Assembly: GCA_902802585.1 (NCBI GenBank)
Contig: CADCMR010000015.1
Coordinates: 1 to 62,862 of the forward strand
DNA length: 62,862 bases
Origin: an uncultured bacterium
GTDB taxonomy: Bacteria; Verrucomicrobiota; Lentisphaeria; Victivallales; UBA1829
Direction of reading: 5' to 3'
Below are positions 16,505 to 24,805 of the stretch, in pieces. A program made the translations under genes and the position numbers. The number at the start of each line of letters is the position of its first letter. The stretch's first letter is position 1. A model generated the notes under the pieces. It was not told where the DNA came from and ran no database searches. It saw only the letters and a program-made list of their open reading frames with translations.

Positions 16505-17423
16505 CGCGGCGCGGCGGTGGTACGAGACGGCGGGCGCGCCGATGCTGGAACGCGAGTTTGGCGGCGTGGCGTCGCGGATCGCGATCGGACGCGCCGGGCA
16601 CGGCTCGGAATGTTTCGGCTACGACGACGCGGTGTCGCGCGACCACGATTTTTTCACCGGATTCCAGCTCTGGATCACAGAGGCGGACGAACGCGAATTC
16701 GGGTTCCGGCTGGAGCGCGCGTACGCCCGGCTGAGGAAGGCGTTTCCGCCCGACGAGGACGCGGATACGGCCAGCAGCGAGCTTGGCGACGCCGAGGACG
16801 GCGTGGTCACGATCGAAGATTTCTACCGGCGGCATCTGGGGTTCCCCGGCGCGCCGCAGGACTGGCGGCAATGGCTCTACACCCCGGACCATGCGTTCGC
16901 CGAAGCGACGAACGGCGCGGTGTTCCGTGACGACCTCGGCGTGTTTTCGGGCATCCGCGAAGCGATCCTGAACGGGATGCCGGAGGACGTGCGCCGGAAA
17001 AAGATTGCCGCGTGCGCCGTCTTCATGGCGCAAAGCGGACAGTACAACTACATGCGGTGTCTGCGGCACGGCGAACCCGGGGCGGCGGCGCTCGCGCTGG
17101 ACGAGTTCGTGCGGAACGCCGCGCGGATGGTCTTCCTTCTGAATCGGCGATTCGCGCCGTACTATAAATGGGTATTCCGCGCCATGCGGGACATGCCGAA
17201 ACTTGGCGAATTGTCCGGAAATCTGACCGAGTTGCTGACCGCGCGCGAATCCGGAGAAGCGATGCTGGAACGGATCGAGACGGTCTGCGCGGTCGTCGCG
17301 TCTGAACTTCGTGCGCAGGGATTGAGCGATTGCGAGGACGTTTATCTGGAGCCGCATGCGTTCGCCGTGCAGTCCGGCATCGTCGACCGAGAAATTCGCG
17401 TACTGCACATCATGGAAGGCTGA
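16482..17423 (+). CDS. DUF4037 protein (nucleotidyltransferase-like)
   Basis: 313 residues, from ATG 16482 inside the end of the TPR gene; ATG 16491 is an alternative. An N-terminal region with RIAIGRAGHGSECFGYDD, then AVSRDHDF, resembles the Gly-Ser...Asp-x-Asp core of Pol-beta-type nucleotidyltransferases, which is how DUF4037 is usually described. The middle carries YTPDHAFAEATNG and the C-terminal half is helical (QSGQYNYMRCLRHGE). The substrate is unknown. Coupling with a metal-binding-looking TPR partner suggests a joint regulatory or modification task (inference). Confidence 0.75.
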   Translation: MSIMRGIDAARRWYETAGAPMLEREFGGVASRIAIGRAGHGSECFGYDDAVSRDHDFFTGFQLWITEADEREFGFRLERAYARLRKAFPPDEDADTASSELGDAEDGVVTIEDFYRRHLGFPGAPQDWRQWLYTPDHAFAEATNGAVFRDDLGVFSGIREAILNGMPEDVRRKKIAACAVFMAQSGQYNYMRCLRHGEPGAAALALDEFVRNAARMVFLLNRRFAPYYKWVFRAMRDMPKLGELSGNLTELLTARESGEAMLERIETVCAVVASELRAQGLSDCEDVYLEPHAFAVQSGIVDREIRVLHIMEG

Positions 17424-17449
17424 ACGCGCGGCATCCGCCCGTTTCGCGC

Positions 17450-17478
17450 TTGCAAAAACGGGCGAGACGGTGTAAATT
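17450..17478 (+). promoter_or_regulatory. Promoter of the EamA transporter gene
   Basis: TTGCAA (17450-17455), 17-nt spacer, TAAATT (17473-17478). Confidence 0.5.
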
Positions 17479-17523
17479 ATCAAGATACCCCTGTCTTTTT
17501 TTCCGATGGGGAGAAAGCTGTCC

Positions 17524-18441
17524 ATGTCAGTCAAAGAAGTCACGAAAAACGCCCTCGTCACGGGCTGTCTCTGTGCCGCCGGAGCCGAAATCCTGCACGG
17601 CATGAGCTATGCGTTCACCAAGCAGTCGACGAATACGGCGGGCGTCTATTTTATTCTCGGCTGGCGGTTCCTGATCGCCGCCGTCGTGATGACTCTCTGC
17701 ATCGCTGCCGGACTCATCAAGGTGCGTTTCCGGGGCAAGCCGCTGATGCCGCTCCTTCGCGTGATCTTCCTCTGTCCGTGCGTGTATTTCCTGGGGGAGA
17801 CGCTCGGCATCAGCCGGACCACATCCACGGAGTGCGGAATCTTCGTCGCCAGCATCCCGGTCGTCTCCGTGATCGCCTCCGCCGCGATCCTGAAAAATCG
17901 CCCGTCGCGGCTTCAGGTCGCCGGGATTGTGACCACGCTGGCGGGCATGGTGACCTGCGTGACCGCCGTGGGCATGACGGCAAGCCTGTCCGTGCCCGGA
18001 TACCTCTTCATGTCGCTCGGCGTGATTTCCTATTCGCTGTACCTCGTCTGCGTGGACAAGGCGTCCGTCTACACGAGCGCGGAGCTGGCGTACGCCATGC
18101 AGATTTCCGGCGCGGCGCTGTTCACGGCGCTGGCGCTGGTCGAAGCCGTCCTCGACGGGAACGTCGGCACGCTCGTCAGCCTGCCGTTTCAGAACCGGGG
18201 GTTCCTGATCGCCGTGCTCTACCTCGGGATCGGATGCTCCGTGTTTGCGTTCTGGCTCTCGAACGCCGCCATCGAAAAGCTCGGCGTGAACCGCGCGGCG
18301 TCGTTCATCGGCGTAGCGACGCTGGTATCCGTCCTGACCGGCACGCTGATGCTCCGCGAACCGCTCACGCCCATGCAGATCGTCGGCGCGGTCCTGATTG
18401 TCCTCGGCGTCTACATGGTCAACGCCGTCCGTTCGCGCTGA
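17524..18441 (+). CDS. DMT-superfamily transporter (EamA domains)
   Basis: 305 residues from ATG 17524 (GGGGAGA, spacing about 9). Ten predicted membrane helices arranged as two EamA repeats: the first half has FILGWRFLIAAVVM and LGETLGISRTTS, the second ends with SFIGVATLVSVLTGTLMLREPLTPMQIVGAVLIVLGVY, read as successive pieces. These carriers export or import small metabolites, amino acids or nucleotides; the substrate cannot be told. It is transcribed alone from its own promoter. Confidence 0.88.
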   Translation: MSVKEVTKNALVTGCLCAAGAEILHGMSYAFTKQSTNTAGVYFILGWRFLIAAVVMTLCIAAGLIKVRFRGKPLMPLLRVIFLCPCVYFLGETLGISRTTSTECGIFVASIPVVSVIASAAILKNRPSRLQVAGIVTTLAGMVTCVTAVGMTASLSVPGYLFMSLGVISYSLYLVCVDKASVYTSAELAYAMQISGAALFTALALVEAVLDGNVGTLVSLPFQNRGFLIAVLYLGIGCSVFAFWLSNAAIEKLGVNRAASFIGVATLVSVLTGTLMLREPLTPMQIVGAVLIVLGVYMVNAVRSR

Positions 18442-18524
18442 AGAAAACCAAGTCGTGACGATATATGTCACGGGATAGAAATATGAATTGCTCATAAAAA
18501 AAAGAATAAACATCTCTTTGGAAC

Positions 18525-18552
18525 TTGAAAAATGAAAGATATGTGTTATCGT
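18525..18552 (+). promoter_or_regulatory. Promoter of the SMI1/KNR4-FGE-like gene
   Basis: TTGAAA (18525-18530), 16-nt spacer, TATCGT (18547-18552). Confidence 0.45.
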
Positions 18553-18593
18553 AATCGTGATAATCTCTTTCTTGTTACCACGGAGAACCTGAA

Positions 18594-19736
18594 ATGAACA
18601 AGGAAAGACTGCTGGAAGTCGTCATATCCGAACCGCCGGAACCGCTCACGGACGAACAGATCGCGGAGGCGGAGGCGAAGCTTGGGCTGCGGTTTCCTGC
18701 CGATTTCAAACGATTCATCGCGAAATGGAATAATGCCACGTTTGATGCCGGCAGCAACTTCTATATCCGTCTTTATGATCTTACGAATGACTCCTATATC
18801 GGGGATCGTGTTTTGACCGGACAGGAATCGGACGCTTTGTTCGAAGATCTTCTCTCGGAAGTCGAGGAGAACAAAGAGTCGTATCCTGGGATCCGGATCG
18901 ATATCGAGCCTGCCGACGCGGTTCTGTTTACATTTGCCGACGACATGTTCGATAACCAGTTCTATTTGATGATCGACAAAAACGATCCGGAGCATTATTG
19001 GTTGTTCGACCAGGACGAAGGCACCATTTACTTCTGCGTAAAAAGTGTTTCCGCTTTTCTGGATGAACTGATAGAAATCGACAACTGGTGTGACGATGAC
19101 GAAAGAACGTTGAAACAGAAGCTTGCCGACCGAATCTATCTGACAAAGTCGGAGAAGCCGTCCGTCATTATGAGCGGCTGGCTGGATGATTTTTCGGGAA
19201 AGCCATCGCGCCTCATTCTGGATGTGTCGCCTCAGGACGGGATTCACCCTTATCCGGAATGCAGGATTGAAGGGCGGACCTTTGCCGCCGCCCTTCCGAC
19301 GGGTGATCTGCTCCCCATGAAATTTGTCCCGGCGGACGCCGACGGTTCGCATCCGTTCTGGATCAGCGGTCTTCCAATCAACAACGAACGGTTCCTGCCT
19401 GCGACATTGATTGATTCCTGTAAAGACGAGGATTCGGCGGTCGTATCCGCGGCGGACGCGGAAGCCTACTGCGCGATCCTGAACGATTTCTTCAAGGCGG
19501 GTTTGCCGGACGGATATGCGTTCGCGTTGCCGACGGACGCCGAATATCAGCGGGCGCTGAACCATGCCGATGAAGTCGTTGAAAAGCCGAAAAACAATGC
19601 GTTCTGTTCCATCCTGAAGCTTTTCGTGCGCCCGAATCCCGCGCCGGAACACCCGACTAAGATACTATTGCGCGACCTTGATTCCGGGGCGGAAAAACTG
19701 CCGTTCTACATCGTCCTGACCTCGAAACCATCCTGA
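18594..19736 (+). CDS. SMI1/KNR4-domain protein with a degenerate FGE-sulfatase-like C-terminus
   Basis: 380 residues, RBS GGAG. Residues 15-160 fit the SMI1/KNR4 (SUKH) fold: LTDEQIAEAEAKLGLRFPADFKRFIAKWN at the start, in two pieces, and YWLFDQDEGTIYFCVKSVSAFLDEL later. SUKH proteins are often immunity proteins against polymorphic toxins. The C-terminal part (about 235-350) resembles formylglycine-generating-enzyme folds: HPFWISGLPINNERF for FWIgxxxVTNxqY, AEAYC for the AxxYc step, and GYAFALPTDAEYQRAL for GyrxRLPTeaEWExA. The catalytic Cys pair of FGE is not seen, so it is probably a binding domain. No toxin gene is adjacent. Confidence 0.65.
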   Translation: MNKERLLEVVISEPPEPLTDEQIAEAEAKLGLRFPADFKRFIAKWNNATFDAGSNFYIRLYDLTNDSYIGDRVLTGQESDALFEDLLSEVEENKESYPGIRIDIEPADAVLFTFADDMFDNQFYLMIDKNDPEHYWLFDQDEGTIYFCVKSVSAFLDELIEIDNWCDDDERTLKQKLADRIYLTKSEKPSVIMSGWLDDFSGKPSRLILDVSPQDGIHPYPECRIEGRTFAAALPTGDLLPMKFVPADADGSHPFWISGLPINNERFLPATLIDSCKDEDSAVVSAADAEAYCAILNDFFKAGLPDGYAFALPTDAEYQRALNHADEVVEKPKNNAFCSILKLFVRPNPAPEHPTKILLRDLDSGAEKLPFYIVLTSKPS

Positions 19737-19785
19737 AACCAACGAATCATTCCATCTTCCAGCAAAACTTGAAAGGACCTGAGCC

Positions 19786-20859
19786 ATGCCGTCTCGCGCA
19801 AAAAACACAAAGTCCCATACCCCCAACAAACTCTCCACGAAGGAGATAGATGAACTCCTCGTACAGGCTGACGCCGCCTACCGCGACGGAGACTGCCGGA
19901 ACGCCGCGAAATTGTTTCTCTCGGCCGCGGAACAGGGCGATGTGGACGCGCAGGCGATTCTCGGACTTCTGTACCAAAACGGCGACGGCGTCAGAAGAAG
20001 CCCTAAAGAAGCGGTCAAGTGGTACCGCAACGCGGCGGAGCGGGGACATGCCGGCGCCCAGCTGAATCTCGGCGTGTATTATGCGGAGGGGTGTGCCGTC
20101 AAACAGGACATGAAGGAAGCCGTCAGGTGGTGGCGGCAATCCGCTGAACAGGGGAACACCGACGCGCAGGAGAACCTGGCCATGTACTATTCCGACGTGG
20201 ACAATCCGGAGTTTGACATCAAGGAGTCGGCAAAGTGGTGGCGGAAAGCCGCCGAACTGGGGGCTCCGAACGCGCAGTGTTACCTGGGGATGTTTTACGA
20301 AAACGGATTCGGAGTCAGGAAAAACGCCGGGACGGCTGTAAAATGGTACCGCCTGTCCGCCGAACAGGAACATGCCGGCGCGCAGCTGAATCTCGGCGTG
20401 TGTTATGAAAACGGGATCGGCGTGAAAGCTGACGCGAAAGAGGCGGTCAAGTGGTATCGTAAGTCCGCCAAACATGGGGAACCGGGCGCGCAGTTCAATC
20501 TTGCCCGGTGCTATGATGAGGGGACTGGAGTAAGGAAAAACCTCCGGGAAGCGGCAAAATGGTATCGCAAAGCCGCCGAACAGGGAGACGCCTCTGCCCA
20601 AACCAATCTGGGCGTGTGCTATGCCAGAGGGGAAGGTGTCAAGAAAGACATAAAGGAAGCAGTCAGGTGGTGGCTCATGGCCGCCGAACAGGAAGACAAT
20701 GCGGAAACTGCATTCAATCTGGGGCTGTGCCTTTTGAAAGATGAGGAGATCGAACAGGACATGGAGGAAGCCGTGAAGTGGCTCCGCAAGGCGGCAAAGC
20801 TCGGTTCGGAAAGCGCGAAAGCCCTGCTGAAAAAACTCGAATCCGACAAAAAGGAATGA
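19786..20859 (+). CDS. Sel1-repeat protein
   Basis: 357 residues with RBS AAAGGA. About nine Sel1 repeats (EAVKWYRKSAKHGEPGAQFN and variants) fill residues 40-345; the Lys-rich N-terminus has no signal peptide, so it is likely cytoplasmic. It is close in build to the Sel1 protein at 5007-6101, though the repeats use KWW/RWW more often. The stop overlaps an ATGA that could start the next gene. Confidence 0.9.
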   Translation: MPSRAKNTKSHTPNKLSTKEIDELLVQADAAYRDGDCRNAAKLFLSAAEQGDVDAQAILGLLYQNGDGVRRSPKEAVKWYRNAAERGHAGAQLNLGVYYAEGCAVKQDMKEAVRWWRQSAEQGNTDAQENLAMYYSDVDNPEFDIKESAKWWRKAAELGAPNAQCYLGMFYENGFGVRKNAGTAVKWYRLSAEQEHAGAQLNLGVCYENGIGVKADAKEAVKWYRKSAKHGEPGAQFNLARCYDEGTGVRKNLREAAKWYRKAAEQGDASAQTNLGVCYARGEGVKKDIKEAVRWWLMAAEQEDNAETAFNLGLCLLKDEEIEQDMEEAVKWLRKAAKLGSESAKALLKKLESDKKE

Positions 20860-20879
20860 TCCTTCGAAAAAAACAGGGC

Positions 20880-21332
20880 ATGAACGCTTATCAGTATATC
20901 GCATTACGGGAACGCCCCGAATTGAAGCGGGCGGCGACCGCGTGGTTTCACAGTAAATGGGGCGTGCCGGAAGACGCGTATCTGGCGTGCATGGATGCCT
21001 ATTTGAACCATGAGACGGAATACGGCTGGTATCTGTGTCTTGACGGCGACCGGATCGTCGGCGGGCTGGGCGTGATCGAAAACGATTTCCACGAACGGAA
21101 AGACCTGGCGCCGAACGTGTGTGCCGTCTACACCGAGGCGGAATACCGCAGGCGCGGCATCGCCGGAGCGCTCCTGAACCTGGTGGTGGACGACATGCGC
21201 GCGAAGGGGATCGCACAGCTGTATCTCGTGACCGATCATACCGGGTTCTACGAGCGGTACGGCTGGGAGTTCCTGTGCATGGTCCGGTGCGAGGACAAGC
21301 CGGAACTTTCACGCCTGTACATCCACCGCTGA
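20880..21332 (+). CDS. GNAT-family N-acetyltransferase
   Basis: 150 residues from ATG 20880. An in-frame ATG at 20856 overlaps the Sel1 stop as ATGA and would add 8 residues. The acetyl-CoA-binding motif A is clear: NVCAVYTEAEYRRRGIAGAL with R-R-x-G-I-A, then NLVVDDMRAKG, YLVTDHTGFYERYGWEFL and a C-terminal strand. The N-terminal ERPELKRAATAWFHSKWGVP is typical of a GNAT subgroup in gut bacteria. The substrate is unknown. Probably in an operon with the Sel1 gene. Confidence 0.85.
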   Translation: MNAYQYIALRERPELKRAATAWFHSKWGVPEDAYLACMDAYLNHETEYGWYLCLDGDRIVGGLGVIENDFHERKDLAPNVCAVYTEAEYRRRGIAGALLNLVVDDMRAKGIAQLYLVTDHTGFYERYGWEFLCMVRCEDKPELSRLYIHR

Positions 21333-21371
21333 GTTTCAAGCACAAAAATATGTGTTTTTTCCGTTCGAGGC

Positions 21372-21400
21372 TTGTTTTCTCGCGCGGGCGAGTATATATT
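21372..21400 (+). promoter_or_regulatory. Promoter of the double-TPM gene
   Basis: TTGTTT (21372-21377), 17-nt spacer containing CTCGCGCGGG, TATATT (21395-21400). The spacer motif recurs in the promoters at 23687 and 27477. Confidence 0.55.
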
Positions 21401-21504
21401 TAGATAATTCCGGTTCGCAACTCAATCCGTTTTCCGTTCGCGCATCCGCCGGAACGCATCTGCTTTTATCAGATTTCAACCATATTCAAACACGAAGAAA
21501 CATC

Positions 21505-23562
21505 ATGGACAAACGAAACTTGACACCTGCTCCCGCCGCTCCCGAGAAACCCGCCGCTCCAGCGAAAACCGTTTCCTCTGCGAAATCAAAGCTTCTGACG
21601 GAACTTGATCCCGAGGCGAAATACGGTCCCATCTTTGAAAACCCGCCGAAACCGGCGGTGCGCCTGCCGCGCCTCGGATGCGGCTGGATTTTCGGCATTT
21701 TCATCCTCATCACGCTGGCGCTCGCGACGGGGCTTTATCACTCCATGGGCGAGGAGCCGACGTCGTTCACGATCCCGGAGGGACCCGCCACTGTCTACGA
21801 TCCAGAGGGCATGTTGCTGGAGGAGGACCAGACGAAGCTGGAATCACTCGCGGGCGAAATCGCGAAGCTCGCCGACTGCGGCGTGGCAGTGATGTTTTTC
21901 GATATGCGATTCGGCGATCCGGTCGACATCTTCGAGCAGATCGCGTCGGAGTGGGAGCCGGGGAAGGGGGTGCTTCTGGTGCAGGATATTCGAGGCACTT
22001 CGATCCGGTTCGGACTGCTCGGCGATGGCTGGCGTCTGGCGGACTGGGATATGAACGAGGTTGACAGGGAAATCAAGAAGTACAGGATCCGGGAGCGCGG
22101 CGCGCGGGCGATTGAGCTGCTGGAGCGCCTGAAACACTCGATCGTGACCGCGGCGAAGGTCCCCGCCGGGACGGATGCCAATGCCGCCTCCCAGACCGCA
22201 CAGCAGGCTGGCACGACGCCCGCGAAGAATCCCGCCAACATGACCGACGCGCAGATCGAAAAGCAGATTGAGGCGGAGGAGAAGGCGGTTGCCGCCGAGC
22301 TCGACGACGGTGACTACGAGGACGTGGAATCCATCGGAATGAAAGCATACGCCGAGAAGAACAAGGATAAAGGCAATGGCAGATATCCCGGAATCCTGTA
22401 TTCGAACATCGTCTCGCGCGGCGGCGAGGGCTCCGCGATGCGCTACGCGATCGTATTTCTGGCGATCTGCGGCGCGGTCGCGTTCCTTTCCCTCAAAAAT
22501 GGCAAAAGCCAGCGCGCCCGTGATCTGAAACGCGGTCCGGAAATCCTGGCGGAGTACAAGAAAAACAGCGCGAAAAATCCGAAGCTCCGCCTGGAGGACA
22601 CCAACGAGTTTTCTCCCAGCGGCATCCTGCACAACAAATACCTGCGGTTCACCGCCCTGCTGCTCGGCATCCTCCTCGGTCTCAGCTTCGTCAGCTCGAC
22701 ACTGAACGACCCGCCGGAAAAAGATATGGAACGTCCCTCAAGCAGCCTCATCCCCGCCGCGCCGCTCGACGACTGGCGGATCGTCGACCAGGCGGAGGTG
22801 TTCGGCGAGGACGGTACGGCGAAGCTCGCGGAGGCGATCCGGCATCTGGAGGCGCAGACAGGCGGCGAAATGATGGTGCTGACCGTCCCGACCATCGGGC
22901 TGACGTCCATTGAGGATTTCGGGTTTGAAACCGCCACAAAATGGGCGATCGGAAAGAAGGGCGAGGACAACGGCGCGCTGCTGGTGCTCGCGATCAACGA
23001 CCATCGGTCGCGCCTGGAAATCGGCTACGGATGGGAGGGCGCCATCAACGACGCCCGCGCGGGCGACGTGCTCCGCGAGATCGTGCCGGAGCTCCAGGCG
23101 GAAAAGTACGCCGAGGCGGCGATCAAGGTCGTGCAGAAGGTCGAGTTCTTCGTGACCGGAACAAGCCCGGAAAGCGTGACCGTGACGCCCGGCCAGCCCG
23201 CCGCGCCGAAGACCGCCATCGTGCCGCAGGTGCGCGAATTCGGCGGCATCGCCTACACGCAGCCGGAGCATGACCCGCGCATCCTGAATCCCGCGGATTC
23301 CCTCTGGGGCGCGGTCGGTGTCTTCGGATGCCTGTTCGCCATCCTGCTCGCCTACTGGGGGCGCATCGTCGGCACGTCCGTCCCCCACCTGATCATCGTT
23401 GATCCGACCATTGTCCGCACATACACCAGTTCCGGCGGATCCGGCTCGTCCCGGTCCTCCTCACGGTCCTCGTCCCGCTCCTATTCCAGCCATTCCAGTT
23501 CCCATCATTCTGGCGGCGGTGGCGGATCGTTCGGGGGCGGCGGTGCGTCCGGCAGGTGGTGA
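21505..23562 (+). CDS. Membrane protein with two TPM domains
   Basis: 685 residues from ATG 21505, with a poor RBS. Order: a Pro/Ala-rich cytoplasmic N-terminus (1-55), helix 1 (about 58-80), TPM-like domain 1 (about 90-210, VYDPEGMLLEEDQTKLESLA, then CGVAVMFF and GKGVLLVQD), a charged linker, two helices (about 312-332 and 375-395), TPM domain 2 (about 415-545, DQAEVFGEDGTAKLAEAIR, GGEMMVLTVPTIG, NGALLVLAIND, EIGYGWEGAIND), another helix near 600 and a Ser/His/Gly-rich tail ending in a GGGGG-SFGGGGASGRW-like run. TPM proteins act in photosystem repair in plants, and in membrane or respiratory-complex maintenance and phosphatase-like roles in bacteria. The tandem domain layout is unusual. Confidence 0.82.
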   Translation: MDKRNLTPAPAAPEKPAAPAKTVSSAKSKLLTELDPEAKYGPIFENPPKPAVRLPRLGCGWIFGIFILITLALATGLYHSMGEEPTSFTIPEGPATVYDPEGMLLEEDQTKLESLAGEIAKLADCGVAVMFFDMRFGDPVDIFEQIASEWEPGKGVLLVQDIRGTSIRFGLLGDGWRLADWDMNEVDREIKKYRIRERGARAIELLERLKHSIVTAAKVPAGTDANAASQTAQQAGTTPAKNPANMTDAQIEKQIEAEEKAVAAELDDGDYEDVESIGMKAYAEKNKDKGNGRYPGILYSNIVSRGGEGSAMRYAIVFLAICGAVAFLSLKNGKSQRARDLKRGPEILAEYKKNSAKNPKLRLEDTNEFSPSGILHNKYLRFTALLLGILLGLSFVSSTLNDPPEKDMERPSSSLIPAAPLDDWRIVDQAEVFGEDGTAKLAEAIRHLEAQTGGEMMVLTVPTIGLTSIEDFGFETATKWAIGKKGEDNGALLVLAINDHRSRLEIGYGWEGAINDARAGDVLREIVPELQAEKYAEAAIKVVQKVEFFVTGTSPESVTVTPGQPAAPKTAIVPQVREFGGIAYTQPEHDPRILNPADSLWGAVGVFGCLFAILLAYWGRIVGTSVPHLIIVDPTIVRTYTSSGGSGSSRSSSRSSSRSYSSHSSSHHSGGGGGSFGGGGASGRW

Positions 23563-23609
23563 CCGCCTGAAAATAAGCACGCGGACGCCGTTTTTCGCAA
23601 CATAAAAAA

Positions 23610-23641
23610 GTCCGCCCGTCCCGGCAAAGGATGCGGCGGAC
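23610..23641. terminator. Terminator after the double-TPM gene
   Basis: GTCCGCC (23610-23616) pairs with GGCGGAC (23635-23641); an A-run precedes it and GTTTCGTGTG follows. It could work in either direction. Confidence 0.5.
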
Positions 23642-23686
23642 GTTTCGTGTGTGCCCGAAATTTTTGAAAAAAAGATGGTTTCGCGG

Positions 23687-23715
23687 TTGCTTTTTCGCGC
23701 GGGACGGGGTATGTT
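23687..23715 (+). promoter_or_regulatory. Promoter of the lipocalin gene
   Basis: TTGCTT (23687-23692), 17-nt spacer beginning TTTCGCGCGGG, TATGTT (23710-23715). Confidence 0.55.
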
Positions 23716-23791
23716 ATGGGGCAGGGCAGGGGAATCGCGTCCGTTCGGACGCCGCTGTCCGGACCATCAACCAGAATGAGGGACTATCGCA

Positions 23792-24328
23792 ATGAAACGT
23801 TTTCTGATCACAGGGATCATTTCGTCGATCGCGGCGGCGCTGACCGGATGCGGCAGCACATCGGACATCCCGGCGGTGACGAACTTCGAGCCGGAGCGCT
23901 ACATGGGGACGTGGTACGAGATTGCTCGCCTGCCGCAGTATTTCGAGCGCGACCTGAACGAGGTGACGGCGCGGTACACATTGAACGCAGACGGCACGGT
24001 CAAGGTCGAGAACAGCGGCGTGAAGGACGGCAATCCTAAGTCCATCACGGGGACAGCGAAGCTCAGACACCCGGACGCGAAGCCGCGGACCGGCGAACTG
24101 CGCGTGTCGTTCTTCTGGCCGTTCTACTCCGACTACCGCGTGATCGAGCTCGCGCCGGACTACAGTTACGCGCTCGTGACCGCCGGAAGCCGGGATTACC
24201 TGTGGGTGCTCGCTCGCAAGCCGACGATGGACAAGGCGCAGCTCGACGGCATCCTGAGCCGCGCGAAAGCGCTCGGATTTGAGCTGGACGAACTGGAATA
24301 CCCGACTCCCGTGCAGGTTGGACCGTAA
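23792..24328 (+). CDS. blc: Outer-membrane lipocalin (Blc type)
   Basis: 178 residues. Signal peptide with lipobox LTGC, lipidated Cys at about residue 20. The lipocalin signature NFEPERYMGTWYEIARLPQ (GxW motif) is at about 32-50, then RYTLNADGTVKVENS, FFWPFYSDYRVIEL, YALVTAGSRDYLWVLAR and the closing Arg motif. Blc lipocalins bind lysophospholipids or fatty acids and are tied to envelope stress. The size matches E. coli Blc. It has its own promoter and is followed 53 nt later by a small conserved gene. Confidence 0.93.
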   Translation: MKRFLITGIISSIAAALTGCGSTSDIPAVTNFEPERYMGTWYEIARLPQYFERDLNEVTARYTLNADGTVKVENSGVKDGNPKSITGTAKLRHPDAKPRTGELRVSFFWPFYSDYRVIELAPDYSYALVTAGSRDYLWVLARKPTMDKAQLDGILSRAKALGFELDELEYPTPVQVGP

Positions 24329-24381
24329 GCACAATCTATTCTCTTCCAATACAACTCAACAATGAAAGGAATCCCCCCGAA

Positions 24382-24726
24382 ATGACGAAACAGGAACTCA
24401 TCGAAACCGCAAAGGCAATGATTGCTGCGCCGTCGTGCTGCCAGGACCTCAAGACCGTCGCGCAGGCATGGATCGACGCCGTCGGAACAGCCGGAGAAAA
24501 GGCCGCCGCGGACGCCATGCTGGCGGAACTGAAGGAAGACGTCTGCACGATCGACCAGGTGATCCCGTTCTTCGAGTCGCCGCGCGCCGTAGAGTATTTC
24601 GGCGAAGCGAAGGCGAAAGAGCTTGCCGCGCTGGCGCACAAGATCAAGGCGGACGGCGGAAAATGGTGTTTCTGCGAAGCCTGTGCCGCCGGCGCGAAAC
24701 TGCTGGAAAACGCCGACGCGTTCTGA
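24382..24726 (+). CDS. Small conserved cysteine-containing protein
   Basis: 114 residues, RBS GAAAGGA. Ala/Glu/Lys-rich and helical, with two Cys pairs: APSCCQDLK near residue 17 and a C-terminal KWCFCEACAAGAKLL. Close relatives in Firmicutes and other gut bacteria are often labelled as an Hsp90-type chaperone, but nothing of the Hsp90 GHKL ATPase fold is present, so that name should not be trusted. The CxCxxC cluster could bind a metal. The function is unknown. Co-transcribed with the lipocalin gene; a strong terminator follows. Confidence 0.7.
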   Translation: MTKQELIETAKAMIAAPSCCQDLKTVAQAWIDAVGTAGEKAAADAMLAELKEDVCTIDQVIPFFESPRAVEYFGEAKAKELAALAHKIKADGGKWCFCEACAAGAKLLENADAF

Positions 24727-24750
24727 TCTGCCCCACTCATACAACAAAAT

Positions 24751-24792
24751 GTCCTCCGCAGTCAAACATCTGACTGCGGAGGACTGGTTTTT
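24751..24792 (+). terminator. Rho-independent terminator of the lipocalin operon
   Basis: A perfect 14-bp stem (GTCCTCCGCAGTCA with TGACTGCGGAGGAC), 6-nt loop, then TGGTTTTTT. Confidence 0.9.
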
Positions 24793-24805
24793 TGAGCCGG
24801 GTGCA

